A stretch of 64,000 bases of DNA, taken from the NCBI RefSeq assembly GCF_047807365.1, contig NZ_JBLOUI010000002.1:99355-163354 (forward strand), given 5' to 3'. The DNA is from Peptacetobacter sp900539645 (lineage in GTDB: Bacteria; Bacillota; Clostridia; Peptostreptococcales; Peptostreptococcaceae). The notes below the pieces were generated by a model. It worked only from the letters and a program-made list of their open reading frames with translations. It was not told the DNA's origin and made no database searches. Position 1 is the stretch's first letter. Each line of letters starts with the position of its first letter. Of this stretch, positions 53,975 through 63,591 are shown in pieces. A program made the translations under genes and the position numbers.

Positions 53975-54481
53975 ATGTAAAAAATAAATATAAAACGTAT
54001 GGGCTACTGATGAAAAATAATTATATTTTTATTATGAATAAAAATATAATTATTTTTAGCTTTTCGATTAAAGATATTAATAAAAAAAAGTTATAGTTTG
54101 GAAGATAAAAATAGAAAAAATAAGATAAAAAATATATTAAAAAGATATAAAAGAATTATTAATTAAAATTGTAAAATATAAAAAATAAAAGAATAAATTA
54201 AAATTAACTAGATAACTATTATTAAACTAAAGTAAAAATGATAAAAAAATAATAAAAATTTGTTAAGAAAACGTAATCACGGAAAATATTTGTTAGAAAA
54301 GTAAAATCTATAAGATTTATTAATTGATAGAATTTTCTTATTATACTAAAAATTTCATTGATATATTTATAACACTGTATTAGAATTGAAAGTGTTAAGG
54401 GTGAAATGTAAATAAATACCCCTTATATACAAATTGCAAACAGTAGCAATAAAAAATAACTGAAATTAAATAGGAGGATTT
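53975..54481. other. AT-rich intergenic region before peptide transporter 1
   Basis: About 500 bp without genes, very AT-rich. Parts (aaaaataataaaaa, gaaaacgtaatca, ttattatactaa) recur in the same order before the second transporter at 55.9-56.4 kb. No clear promoter can be named. Confidence 0.5.
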
Positions 54482-55873
54482 TTGTTCAAAATGGGAGAAA
54501 CAAAGAAAAAAGGATATCCAAAGGGCTTTTGGGTATGTGGATGTACTGAAATCTTTGAACGTCTTGCTTACTATCTAGGTCGTTCACTGATACTTATTTT
54601 CGTAACAGCATCTGTTGCAACAGGAGGTCTTGGACTTTCTAAAGGACAGGGTGCTACAATGCAATCATTATTAACAGCATTTGCTTATCTTGGACCATTA
54701 GTTGGTGGGGTTATAGCCGATAGATACATAGGTGGACGTTATACTACTCCAATAGGTTATATAATAGCTGGTATCGGCTATTACTGTGGAGGTATAGCTA
54801 AATCTCCAGCAATGGTTTATGTTATGATATTCTGTGTAAGTATAGGTCTTGGTTTACAGAAAACTGGAGCACTTATAGGACGTATAGTAACTGATAAAGA
54901 TCAGGTCGACTCTGCATTCTCTATTCGTTATACATTAGTTAACACAGGTGCTTTCATAGGTACTTTCTTAGTTGGTATATTATACAAAGACGTATTCGCT
55001 AAAAATGGAGTATTAGGATTTGCTCCTTGCTTCAAATTAGCTGCTATATCAATGTGGGCTGGTGCTTTATGGTTCTTCGTTTTAGGTAATCGTTTCATGG
55101 GTGAAGTTGGTAAAAAACCATTCAAATTTGAAAAAACTGCTGAAGAACTTGAAAGAGAAAAAGCTGAAAAAGCTGCTCATAAAGAAGAATCTAAAAAAGA
55201 ACCACTTACTAAAGTTGAAAAGAAAAGAATCGCTGCTATATTCCTTGTAGCTGGATTCTCAGTTATATTCTGGATATTCTGGAACTTAGCATATCTACCA
55301 GTTTACTACTACTGGACTGAACATATGAACTGGGTTGTTGCAGGATATGAAGTTCCAACTACTTGGTTCGATGCTGCAAACTCTATGTTCTGTGTAATAT
55401 TAGGACCTGTAACAGCTATGTTATGGAGAAAACTTGCTGCTAGACCACAGGGAGATATGTCTTTATTCAAAAAGACTGGTATAGGTATAGGTATACTTGG
55501 TGTATCTTATATATTCTTCGCAGCATTAGATATGATGCGTGGTGGAGCTAAGATAAGTGTTCTTTGGTTATTAATATTCTCATTCATATTAACATTAGGT
55601 GAAATGTTCTTCTCACCATTAGGACATGCATTCATAAGTAAATATTCTCCAAGCCGTTACTTATCAACAATGATGGCAGTTTGGGGTATAGCTACATTCA
55701 TATCTTCATTAGCATATGGACCACTATTCTCAGCTACATTCGAAGGAGGATTCAAATTCTCTAGCGTATGTATAGCAATAGCAGTAGTTGCATTCATATC
55801 TGCAGTAGTATTATTCGTACTAGATAAGAGATTATCTAAACTTGTTGAAGATGAAGAAGAAGTAGAAGCTTAA
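54482..55873 (+). CDS. POT family peptide transporter (copy 1)
   Basis: A 463-residue MFS transporter of the proton-dependent oligopeptide (PTR2/DtpT) family with about 12-14 membrane segments. GCTEIFERLAYYLGR carries the family's ExxER-like motif in the first helix, and GPLVGGVIADRYIGGRY is the MFS loop 2-3 signature. A charged cytosolic stretch (about residues 205-245, KFEKTAEELEREKAEK) separates the halves. It imports di- and tripeptides with protons. Start is the TTG at 54482 (AGGAGG four bases before) or the ATG at 54491 (13 bases); both copies keep the TTG. An Xaa-Pro aminopeptidase gene lies downstream, fitting peptide use. Confidence 0.88.
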   Translation: MFKMGETKKKGYPKGFWVCGCTEIFERLAYYLGRSLILIFVTASVATGGLGLSKGQGATMQSLLTAFAYLGPLVGGVIADRYIGGRYTTPIGYIIAGIGYYCGGIAKSPAMVYVMIFCVSIGLGLQKTGALIGRIVTDKDQVDSAFSIRYTLVNTGAFIGTFLVGILYKDVFAKNGVLGFAPCFKLAAISMWAGALWFFVLGNRFMGEVGKKPFKFEKTAEELEREKAEKAAHKEESKKEPLTKVEKKRIAAIFLVAGFSVIFWIFWNLAYLPVYYYWTEHMNWVVAGYEVPTTWFDAANSMFCVILGPVTAMLWRKLAARPQGDMSLFKKTGIGIGILGVSYIFFAALDMMRGGAKISVLWLLIFSFILTLGEMFFSPLGHAFISKYSPSRYLSTMMAVWGIATFISSLAYGPLFSATFEGGFKFSSVCIAIAVVAFISAVVLFVLDKRLSKLVEDEEEVEA

Positions 55874-55884
55874 TATATAAATAC

Positions 55885-55918
55885 AAGACTGTTGCATATT
55901 TTGTAGCAGTCTTTTTAT
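55885..55918 (+). terminator. Terminator of peptide transporter 1
   Basis: AAGACTG/CAGTCTT stem plus inner pairs, then TTTT. Confidence 0.7.
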
Positions 55919-56417
55919 TGACAAAATTTATTACCAAAGAAAAAATACAACTCCAAAATATAAAGTGTAACATAGATTGTATATTGATAACGAAAAGTTA
56001 TAATTAGAAAAAATTAAAAAACTACATAAAATATTAAAAAAATATCTTTAAAAAGGATAAATTAAAATTGGGGAATAATAAAAAAACTAAAAAATTGAAA
56101 GAATAACGATTAAAAATACAGTAAAAATTACAAAACTTAAGCAAGATTGATAAAAAAATAATAAAAAAATAGTTGGAAAACGTAATCATAAAGTCTATGG
56201 ATTTAAAATAATATAACTTATAATATAAATTTATTAATATAACTTTGTTATTATACTAAGAAATTCGTTGATAAAACAAGGTAAATATATTAAAATGTAA
56301 TTGAAAAAAGGAGTAATTTAAAATATAAATTACCACTATTTAATGTTAATTTAATAGCATTGTTATTGCTACAGCGGCAATAAAAAATTAGCTGAAATAA
56401 AAAAATAGAAGGGAATT
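55919..56417. other. AT-rich intergenic region before peptide transporter 2
   Basis: About 500 bp without genes; partly alignable with the region before transporter 1, so the tandem duplication included upstream DNA. Confidence 0.5.
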
Positions 56418-57794
56418 TTGTTCGAAATGGGAGAAACAAAGAAAAAAGGATATCCAAAGGGATTTTGGGTATGTGGTACAACTGAAATCTTTGAACGTCT
56501 TGCTTACTACCTAGGTCGTTCACTGATACTTATTTTCGTAACAGCATCTGTTGCAACAGGAGGTCTTGGACTTTCTAAATCACAGGGTGCTACAATGCAA
56601 TCATTATTAACAGCATTTGCTTATCTTGGACCATTACTAGGAGGAGTTATCGCCGATAGATATATAGGTGGTCGTTATACAACTCCAATAGGTATGGCAA
56701 TAGTTGGTGTAGGTTATTGGTGTGGATCAATAGCAAAATCTCCAGCTATGGTTTATGTTATGATACTTTGTGTAAGTATAGGTTTAGGTCTATACAAAAC
56801 TGGTGCACTTATAGGACGTATAATAACTGATAAAGATCAGGTCGACTCTGCATTCTCTATCCGTTATACATTAGTTAACACTGGTGCTTTCATAGGTACT
56901 TTCTTAGTTGGTATACTATACAAAGACGTATTCGCTAAAAATGGAGTACTAGGATTTGCTCCTTGCTTCAAATTAGCTGCTATATCAATGTGGGCTGGTG
57001 CTATATGGTTCTTCGTTCTTGGTAACCGTTACATGGGTGAAGTTGGTAAAAAACCATTCAAACTAGAAAAAACAGCAGAAGAACTTGAAAGAGAAAGAGC
57101 TGCTCAGAAAGAAGCTTCTAAAAAAGAACCACTTACTAAAGTTGAAAAGAAAAGAATCGCTGCTATATTCCTTGTAGCTGGATTCTCAGTTATATTCTGG
57201 ATATTCTGGAACCTTGCATATCTACCAGTTTACTACTACTGGACTGAACATATGAACTGGGTTGTTGCAGGATACGAAGTTCCAACTACTTGGTTCGATG
57301 CTGCAAACTCTATGTTCTGTGTAATACTTGGACCAATAACAGCTATGTTATGGAGAAAACTTGCTGATAGACCACAGGGAGATATGTCTTTATTCAAAAA
57401 GACTGGTGTTGGTATAGGTATACTTGGTGTATCTTACTTATTCTTCGCAGTTTTAGATATAGCTCGTGGCGGTGGAAAAATAAGTGTTGTTTGGTTACTA
57501 GGATTTGCATTCCTTCTAACACTAGGTGAAATGTTCTTCTCACCACTAGGACATGCATTCATAAGTAAATATTCTCCAAGCCGTTACTTATCAACAATGA
57601 TGGCTGTTTGGGGTATAGCTACATTCATATCTTCATTATTATACGGACCAATATTCTCAGCTACATTCGAAGGTGGATTCAAATTCACAAGCGTATGTAT
57701 AGGAATAGCTATAATAGCATTCATATCAGCAGTAGTCTTATTTGTCCTAGATAAGAGATTATCTAAATTAGTTGAAGAGGACGAAGAAGCTTAA
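56418..57794 (+). CDS. POT family peptide transporter (copy 2)
   Basis: A 458-residue near-copy of the product of 54482-55873, with the same motifs and the same TTG/ATG start ambiguity (GAAGGG four bases before TTG 56418). Differences cluster in a few helices (for example GMAIVGVGYWCGSIA for GYIIAGIGYYCGGIA) and in the shortened cytosolic linker. A tandem duplication with partial divergence that could broaden peptide range. Confidence 0.88.
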   Translation: MFEMGETKKKGYPKGFWVCGTTEIFERLAYYLGRSLILIFVTASVATGGLGLSKSQGATMQSLLTAFAYLGPLLGGVIADRYIGGRYTTPIGMAIVGVGYWCGSIAKSPAMVYVMILCVSIGLGLYKTGALIGRIITDKDQVDSAFSIRYTLVNTGAFIGTFLVGILYKDVFAKNGVLGFAPCFKLAAISMWAGAIWFFVLGNRYMGEVGKKPFKLEKTAEELERERAAQKEASKKEPLTKVEKKRIAAIFLVAGFSVIFWIFWNLAYLPVYYYWTEHMNWVVAGYEVPTTWFDAANSMFCVILGPITAMLWRKLADRPQGDMSLFKKTGVGIGILGVSYLFFAVLDIARGGGKISVVWLLGFAFLLTLGEMFFSPLGHAFISKYSPSRYLSTMMAVWGIATFISSLLYGPIFSATFEGGFKFTSVCIGIAIIAFISAVVLFVLDKRLSKLVEEDEEA

Positions 57795-57810
57795 TAATTA
57801 AAAGTATATA

Positions 57811-57845
57811 AAAGCTGTTTCACTTGTGTGGAGCAGCTTTTTAAA
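57811..57845 (+). terminator. Terminator of peptide transporter 2
   Basis: AAAGCTGTTTCAC/GTGGAGCAGCTTT stem with TTGT loop and T-run. Confidence 0.75.
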
Positions 57846-57931
57846 AGCAAGTAAATATTTTCAATTTTGAAAAAAAAGAAAATATTTAAATATAAAATTA
57901 TATTATTAAAGTCAATAGGGGGTAAATTATA

Positions 57932-59719
57932 ATGACTGTTAAAGAAAGAATAGCGAAACTTCGCGAATTAATGAAAGCTAACGGAATTGACGCATATGTT
58001 GTTCCAACTTCAGACTTCCATCAGAGTGAATACGTAGGAGAACATTTCAAAGCTAGAAAATTCATAACAGGGTTCACAGGTTCTGCAGGTACTGCAGTTA
58101 TAACTCTTGACGAAGCTAGATTATGGACAGATGGAAGATACTTCACTCAGGCTGCTAAACAGCTAGAAGGATCTGGTGTAGAATTAATGAGAATGGCTGA
58201 ACCAGGAGTACCTACAATAAACGAATACTTAAAATCTACATTAGTAGAAGGAAATTGCTTAGGATTTGATGGTAGAGTAGTAGCTATGGGAGAAGGACAG
58301 GGCTATGAAGAAATAACAAAATCAAACAAAGCTACTATAAAATATGAAGTAGATTTAATAGATGAAGTATGGACAGATAGACCAGAGCTTTCTAAAAAAC
58401 CTGCATTCAAATTAGGTGAAGAATTCGCTGGAGAAAGTGCAGCTAGCAAAATAGAAAGAATTCGTGAATATATGAGAGGATGTGGAGCTACTTACCACAC
58501 AGTTGCTACTATAGATGATATATGCTGGACACTTAATATGCGTGGAGATGATATAGACTTCTTCCCACTAGTATTATCTTATATGGTAGTTAAAATGGAT
58601 GGAGTAGATCTATATATAGATGAAACTAAATTAAACGACGAACTTAAAGCAGAATTCGCTGAAATAGGTGTAGCAGTTCACCCTTATAACGACGTTTATG
58701 CAGATACTAAAAAAATACCAGCTGGAGAAACTATACTTATAGACCCAGCTAGATTAAACTACGCTATATACAGCAACATACCAGAAGGTGTAGCTAAAGT
58801 TGAAGAAAGAAACCCAGAAGTTTTATTCAAAGCTAGAAAAAATCCTAAAGAAATAGAAAACATGAGAATAGCTCAGATAAAAGACTCTGTAGCTCACGTT
58901 AAATTCATGAAATGGGTTAAAGAAAACGTAGAAACTATGGAAATAACTGAAATGAGTGCATCTGAAAAATTAGATGAATTAAGAGAAGAAATGGGTAACT
59001 TCATAAGACCAAGCTTCGAACCAATATCAGCTTATGCAGATCACGCTGCAATGATGCACTACTGCTCAAAACCAGAAACAGATGTAAGACTTAGAGAAGG
59101 CAGTGTTTATTTAACAGATACTGGTGCTGGATTCTGGGAAGGAACTACAGATATAACAAGAACATTCGTACTTGGTGAAGTATCAGATACTATAAAAGAA
59201 CACTTTACACTAGTTGCTATGTGTAACTTACGTCTTGCAAACTCTGTATTCTTAGAAGGATGCGTTGGTATGAACTTAGATATACTAGCTAGAAAAGCTT
59301 TATGGGAAAGAGGTCTTGACTATAAATGCGGTACTGGACATGGTGTAGGATACTTATTAAATATACACGAAGCTCCAACAAGTTTCAGATGGAGATATAG
59401 AGCTGGAGATACTCATCCATTAGAAGAAGGAATGATATTAACAGATGAACCAGGTGTATATATAGAAGGATCTCACGGTATAAGATTAGAAAACGAACTT
59501 CTAGTATGTAAGAGAGAACAGAATGAATACGGACAGTTCATGTACTTAGAACCAATAACTTACATACCATTTGACTTAGATGGTATAGTTCCAGAAGTTA
59601 TGAATAGCGATGATATAAAATACTTAAATGACTATCATAAACTAGTATTCGAAAAAATATCTCCATACTTAAATGAAGAAGAAACAGAATGGTTAAGAAA
59701 ATATACTAGAGAAATATAG
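57932..59719 (+). CDS. Xaa-Pro aminopeptidase (M24B)
   Basis: A 595-residue cytosolic metallopeptidase of the long, three-domain type (creatinase-N domains at about 5-130 and 165-315, catalytic M24 domain at about 320-530, C-terminal extension). Metal ligands are seen in order: Asp and Asp in LTDTGAGFWEGTTDITR, His in GTGHGVGYLLNIHE, Glu in LTDEPGVYIEG and Glu in GIRLENELLV. It removes an N-terminal residue before proline, completing breakdown of peptides taken up by the neighbouring transporters. Strong GGGGGT ribosome binding site. The terminator is part of a long inverted repeat. Confidence 0.93.
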   Translation: MTVKERIAKLRELMKANGIDAYVVPTSDFHQSEYVGEHFKARKFITGFTGSAGTAVITLDEARLWTDGRYFTQAAKQLEGSGVELMRMAEPGVPTINEYLKSTLVEGNCLGFDGRVVAMGEGQGYEEITKSNKATIKYEVDLIDEVWTDRPELSKKPAFKLGEEFAGESAASKIERIREYMRGCGATYHTVATIDDICWTLNMRGDDIDFFPLVLSYMVVKMDGVDLYIDETKLNDELKAEFAEIGVAVHPYNDVYADTKKIPAGETILIDPARLNYAIYSNIPEGVAKVEERNPEVLFKARKNPKEIENMRIAQIKDSVAHVKFMKWVKENVETMEITEMSASEKLDELREEMGNFIRPSFEPISAYADHAAMMHYCSKPETDVRLREGSVYLTDTGAGFWEGTTDITRTFVLGEVSDTIKEHFTLVAMCNLRLANSVFLEGCVGMNLDILARKALWERGLDYKCGTGHGVGYLLNIHEAPTSFRWRYRAGDTHPLEEGMILTDEPGVYIEGSHGIRLENELLVCKREQNEYGQFMYLEPITYIPFDLDGIVPEVMNSDDIKYLNDYHKLVFEKISPYLNEEETEWLRKYTREI

Positions 59720-59732
59720 TTTTTAATTTATA

Positions 59733-59871
59733 AGAGGGCTTTAATAAAAGTCCTCTTTTTATGCTCTGAAAAAATATATCTATTCCTCTCCAGGCAGTCG
59801 AGCTGCATTGTCGAGGAGATAGATATATTTAATTTCCGAGCAAAAGAGGAACTTTTATTTTAAAGCCCTCT
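59733..59871. repeat. 139-bp nested inverted repeat
   Basis: Arms of about 60 bp: AGAGGGCTTTAATAAAAGT, CCTCTTTT, GCTC and ATATATCTAT on the left return as near-complements in reverse order on the right, around a centre CAGGCAGTCGAGCTGC. The left 28 bp alone form the aminopeptidase terminator (AGAGGGCTTTAAT...AAAGTCCTCTTTTT). No coding frame. A related centre (TCTCTAGGCAATAGAGTTGC) occurs near 25550. Confidence 0.72.
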
Positions 59872-60059
59872 ATACAATTATAAAATTATATTCCGCCCGT
59901 ATATTTGAAATAGATAAAATAGTTTACTGATTTTGTTACAGAAATTGTTACAATTTAATCTTCTCTTGTAATTAATTATGTTACTTTGTTACAGAAAATC
60001 TGTGATTTTGACGAAATATCCTTTTAATTCGGCAAAAATATACAAAAAGCAACAAAAAA

Positions 60060-60119
60060 GTAACAAAATAGTTACAAAAATGTAACAAAAAGCTTGTGGA
60101 GTTGTAACCGTTATGTTAC
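60060..60119. promoter_or_regulatory. WalR-type boxes upstream of NlpC/P60 gene 2
   Basis: Minus strand: TGTTAC-N5-TGTAAC-N5-TGTTAC at 60060-60087 with exact 11-bp period. Plus strand: TGTAAC-N5-TGTTAC at 60103-60119, overlapping the promoter spacer and -10. Both fit TGTWAH-N5-TGTWAH. More GTTACA copies with 8-12-bp spacing lie at 59934-59995. Confidence 0.62.
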
Positions 60120-60122
60120 AAT
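60094..60122 (+). promoter_or_regulatory. Promoter of NlpC/P60 gene 2
   Basis: TTGTGG, 17 bp, TACAAT, alignable with 52852-52880. A leader with stems GTAGC/GCTAC and ATGATTTATA/TATAAATCAT follows before the gene. Confidence 0.62.
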
Positions 60123-60211
60123 TATAAATGTAGCGAGAGGGGCTACAAAAAATGATTTATAAAATACCCACTATCTATAAATCATGAATCATAATTACAG
60201 GAGGACGATTA

Positions 60212-61180
60212 ATGACGAAGATATTTAAAAATAAGTTTTTGGCAAAGATCATGGCAGCAGTTATGATATCAGGAGCGATAATGGTGACAGATGCATCTGT
60301 AGAAGCAGGAGCAGAAGAATTAGAAAATATACAGACAGTGTCTACAGCAGATGTTGCAAGAGCTGGAGCTAAAAATGGATTTGTAACAAAAAATGGAAAA
60401 ACATACTATTATAAAGATGGTGTAAAACAGAGAGGTTGGTTAAAAATAGGTGATGAAACTTATTATTTAACTAATGATAATTCTCTAGCACAGCGGATGT
60501 GGAGAACAATAGACGGAAAAGATTATTACTTCAATGCAAAAGGTGTAATGGTTAAAAACACATTTAGAGATGTAAGAGGAACAATATACAGATTTGACGC
60601 TAATGGAGTTAAATCAAAAAATAAATGTGGAAAAGTAGTAGATTGTGATTTCTTAAATGTTAGAGATAAAGCATCAACAAAAGGGAAAGTAGTAGAAAAA
60701 ATATATAAAAATGCATACGTAGAAATATTAAAAACATCAGGTAGTTGGTACCAGGTTAAAACAGAAAGTGGAAAAACTGGTTGGGTAAGTTCATCTTATA
60801 TAACAATACCTGGAGAAACTAGTACAAAAGCAGAAGCTGCATTAAAAGTAGCAAAAGCTCAGCTAGGTAAACCATACAAATGGGGAGCTACAGGACCAAG
60901 CTCATTTGACTGTTCAGGTTTAATGTACTACTCTTACAAAAATGGAGCAAAAGTTACTTTACCAAGAACATCAAGAGAACAGTCAAAATACGGTAAAAAA
61001 GTTTCAAAATCAGAATTAAAACCAGGAGATTTAGTATTCTTTGGTAAAGGAAGCTCAGTAAGTCACGTTGGTATGTATATAGGAAATGACCAGTATATAC
61101 ATTCACCACAGACTGGTGATGTTGTAAAAATAAGCAAATTATCAGCAAGAAAAATGATAGTTGCTAGAAGAGTAGTGTAA
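60212..61180 (+). CDS. Secreted cell wall hydrolase: CW_1-like repeats, SH3, NlpC/P60 (paralog)
   Basis: A 322-residue secreted protein with the same domain order as the product of 52957-53931. Signal peptide about 1-30, aromatic repeats (GKTYYYKDGVKQRGWLK, GKDYYFNAKGV), SH3b (CDFLNVRDKASTKGKV, GWVSSSYI) and NlpC/P60 with Cys in SSFDCSGLMYYSY, His in VSHVGMYIG and YIHSP. The first 40 residues and linkers differ, the catalytic part is nearly identical. The shared promoter design implies co-regulation of the two hydrolases. Confidence 0.92.
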   Translation: MTKIFKNKFLAKIMAAVMISGAIMVTDASVEAGAEELENIQTVSTADVARAGAKNGFVTKNGKTYYYKDGVKQRGWLKIGDETYYLTNDNSLAQRMWRTIDGKDYYFNAKGVMVKNTFRDVRGTIYRFDANGVKSKNKCGKVVDCDFLNVRDKASTKGKVVEKIYKNAYVEILKTSGSWYQVKTESGKTGWVSSSYITIPGETSTKAEAALKVAKAQLGKPYKWGATGPSSFDCSGLMYYSYKNGAKVTLPRTSREQSKYGKKVSKSELKPGDLVFFGKGSSVSHVGMYIGNDQYIHSPQTGDVVKISKLSARKMIVARRVV

Positions 61181-61256
61181 TTTAATAGGATTATAACTGC
61201 ATTTGCAGTATAATATACAACTCTTAACCGACAAATTAAAAAACTAAATTAAATCA

Positions 61257-61296
61257 ATAGAAAAAGCGGTAAATTTATATTTACTGCTTTTTCTAT
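61257..61296 (+). terminator. Terminator of NlpC/P60 gene 2
   Basis: ATAGAAAAAGCGGTAAAT pairs with ATTTACTGCTTTTTCTAT around TTAT; nearly symmetrical, possibly bidirectional. Confidence 0.75.
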
Positions 61297-61373
61297 AATC
61301 TTTTGTTTATATAATTTAAAATTTAGTATAAAATATATAAGGTAGAATTAAAAAATTGGAAAGGGAGGAAAAA

Positions 61374-63491
61374 ATGAAAAAGATATTAAAAAAATTAACA
61401 GCTGTTATGTTGTCGACATTTATGATTTTAAGTGCTATACCATATGTAAATAGTACACAGGCAGCAGAAAAAGAAATGAGAGCAGCTTGGGTATCAACAG
61501 TTTACAATTTAGACTGGCCTAAAACAAAAAACAACGCAACAAAGCAGAAACAGGAACTTACACAGTTAATGGATAAATTAAAAGGCTGTGGAATAAACAC
61601 AATAGTACTTCAGGTTAGACCAGAGTCAGATACACTTTACAAATCATCTATAAATCCATGGTCTAAGTATTTAACTGGTACACAGGGCAAGGATCCTGGA
61701 TATGATCCATTAGCATTTGCAATACAGGAAGCACACAAGAGAGGAATGGAACTTCATGCATGGATGAATCCATACAGAGTAACATCTTCTGGTACTAACT
61801 TAAATTCATTAGTGTCATCTCATCCAGCTAGAAAAAATCCAAGCTGGGTAATAAAATACAACAACAAAATGTATTACGATCCAGGTAATCCAGCAGTTGT
61901 AGATTACCTTGTAAAAACAGTAAAAGAAGTTGTAGATAAATACGACGTAGATGGAATACACTTTGACGACTATTTCTATCCATCATCTTCATTCCCAGAT
62001 GATGCATCATATAAAGCATATGGAAAAGGACAGGATAGAAATAACTGGAGAAGAGAAAATGTAAACACTCTTCTTAAAAAAGTGAAAGCAGTTGTAAACA
62101 CTAGATCAGGTTGTGAGTTTGGTGTAAGTCCATTTGGTATATGGAGAAATAAATCTGCAGATTGCCCAGATGGTTCTGAAACTAGTGGTTCACAGTCATA
62201 CTACAATATGCTTGCAGATTCAAGAACTTGGATAAGAAAAGGGTATGTAGATTACATAGTTCCTCAGATATACTGGCCAATAGGATTAAAAGTAGCAGAT
62301 TACTCTAAGCTTGTAAAATGGTGGGCTAATGAAGTAAAAGGATACGATGTAGACCTTTATATAGGACAGGGAATATATAAACAAGGTCAGTCAAGCTATA
62401 GTGGACAGAATATAGCTAAAGAAATAAAAAGCCAGATAAATGTAAATAAACAGTATAGTACTGTTAAAGGTAGTATGTACTTCTCAGCAAGAGATATAGT
62501 AAACAATGCAAGTATATACAATGATTTAAAGAGTATGTACGGGGCATACAATGGAACAACAGAAGATAAAAATTTACCTTCTTCTACAGAAATTATCGGA
62601 GCTAATAGATATGATACTGCTGCGAAAATAAGTAAAAAAGGTTGGAATTCAGCTTCAACAGTAGTAATTGCAAATGGTCTTAATGAAATAGAGGGAATAG
62701 TAGCAAACCCTCTTGCAGCAGTTTATGATGCGCCAGTTCTTCTTGCAGAAAAAGATAAGATTAGTTCATACACTATAAATGAATTAAAAAGACTAAATCC
62801 ATCTAATATAATAATAGTAGGTGGAAAAAATTCTATAGGAGAAAATACTGAAAAAAATATTAAAAGTTCAGTTTCATCAGCTTCTATAAAAAGAATAGAA
62901 GGATCAAATATAGAAGAGTTATCTGTAAATATAGCTAAAGAAATAGACTCAAAATCAAATGTAAGTAAAATATACGTAGCTGGAGAAAATGGTGCAGCAG
63001 ACGCATTATCAGTTGTATCTAAAGCAGCTGAGGAAAAAGCACCTATAATAGTTACTTCAAAAAATAGTGTAAACTCATCAGTTAAAAATTGGATAAAATC
63101 AAATTCTATATCTTCAGCATATTTCTTAGGAGAAACTGCAGTTATTTCTGATAATGTAATCAAAGAAATAGACTCTATAGTATCAGGAAATGTATCAGAA
63201 AATAGAATAGGTGGAGCAAACAGAAATCAGACTAATGCTAGAGTAATAAAAGCTCTATATCCATCAGAAAGTTACAATCCAGTATTTATTGCTAAAAATA
63301 GACCACTTGTAGATGCAATAAGTGTAGGTGTATATGCAGCAAAAACAAAATCTCCAATTGTAGTTGCTGGAAACTCACTAGACTCTGAACAGTCAAACAT
63401 ACTAAAAAACAAAAAAACTAACAGTGTATTCAGAATCGGTGGAGGAATATCAAACGACACTTACAACAAAATCAGAGAAAATCTAAAATAA
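61374..63491 (+). CDS. GHL10-type glycoside hydrolase with 3x CWB2 anchor
   Basis: A 705-residue secreted protein. Start is ATG 61374 with GGGAGG before it, not the TTG at 61356. Signal peptide about 1-30 (to TQA). Residues about 34-395 are a GHL10 (DUF187, YngK-like) TIM-barrel: EMRAAWVSTVYNLDWP, INTIVLQVRPESDTLY, LHAWMNPYR, VDGIHFDDYFYP with acidic catalytic candidates, and YVDYIVPQIYWP. From about 410 to the end come three CWB2 domains (IGANRYDTAAKISKKGW, IGGANRNQTNARVIKALY). Enzymes of this group act on peptidoglycan glycans or related polymers; the exact substrate is unknown. The layout matches several C. difficile Cwp proteins. Confidence 0.88.
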   Translation: MKKILKKLTAVMLSTFMILSAIPYVNSTQAAEKEMRAAWVSTVYNLDWPKTKNNATKQKQELTQLMDKLKGCGINTIVLQVRPESDTLYKSSINPWSKYLTGTQGKDPGYDPLAFAIQEAHKRGMELHAWMNPYRVTSSGTNLNSLVSSHPARKNPSWVIKYNNKMYYDPGNPAVVDYLVKTVKEVVDKYDVDGIHFDDYFYPSSSFPDDASYKAYGKGQDRNNWRRENVNTLLKKVKAVVNTRSGCEFGVSPFGIWRNKSADCPDGSETSGSQSYYNMLADSRTWIRKGYVDYIVPQIYWPIGLKVADYSKLVKWWANEVKGYDVDLYIGQGIYKQGQSSYSGQNIAKEIKSQINVNKQYSTVKGSMYFSARDIVNNASIYNDLKSMYGAYNGTTEDKNLPSSTEIIGANRYDTAAKISKKGWNSASTVVIANGLNEIEGIVANPLAAVYDAPVLLAEKDKISSYTINELKRLNPSNIIIVGGKNSIGENTEKNIKSSVSSASIKRIEGSNIEELSVNIAKEIDSKSNVSKIYVAGENGAADALSVVSKAAEEKAPIIVTSKNSVNSSVKNWIKSNSISSAYFLGETAVISDNVIKEIDSIVSGNVSENRIGGANRNQTNARVIKALYPSESYNPVFIAKNRPLVDAISVGVYAAKTKSPIVVAGNSLDSEQSNILKNKKTNSVFRIGGGISNDTYNKIRENLK

Positions 63492-63501
63492 AGAGATATA
63501 T

Positions 63502-63535
63502 AGGCTGTTGCAGATTTTGCAGCAGCCTTTTTTTA
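63502..63535 (+). terminator. Terminator of GHL10-CWB2 gene
   Basis: AGGCTGTTGC/GCAGCAGCCT stem and a run of seven T. Confidence 0.85.
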
Positions 63536-63591
63536 TTCTTAAGGAAATTATAATAATTTAAAACTGTGGAAAACTTGTGTATAATAGTAAT

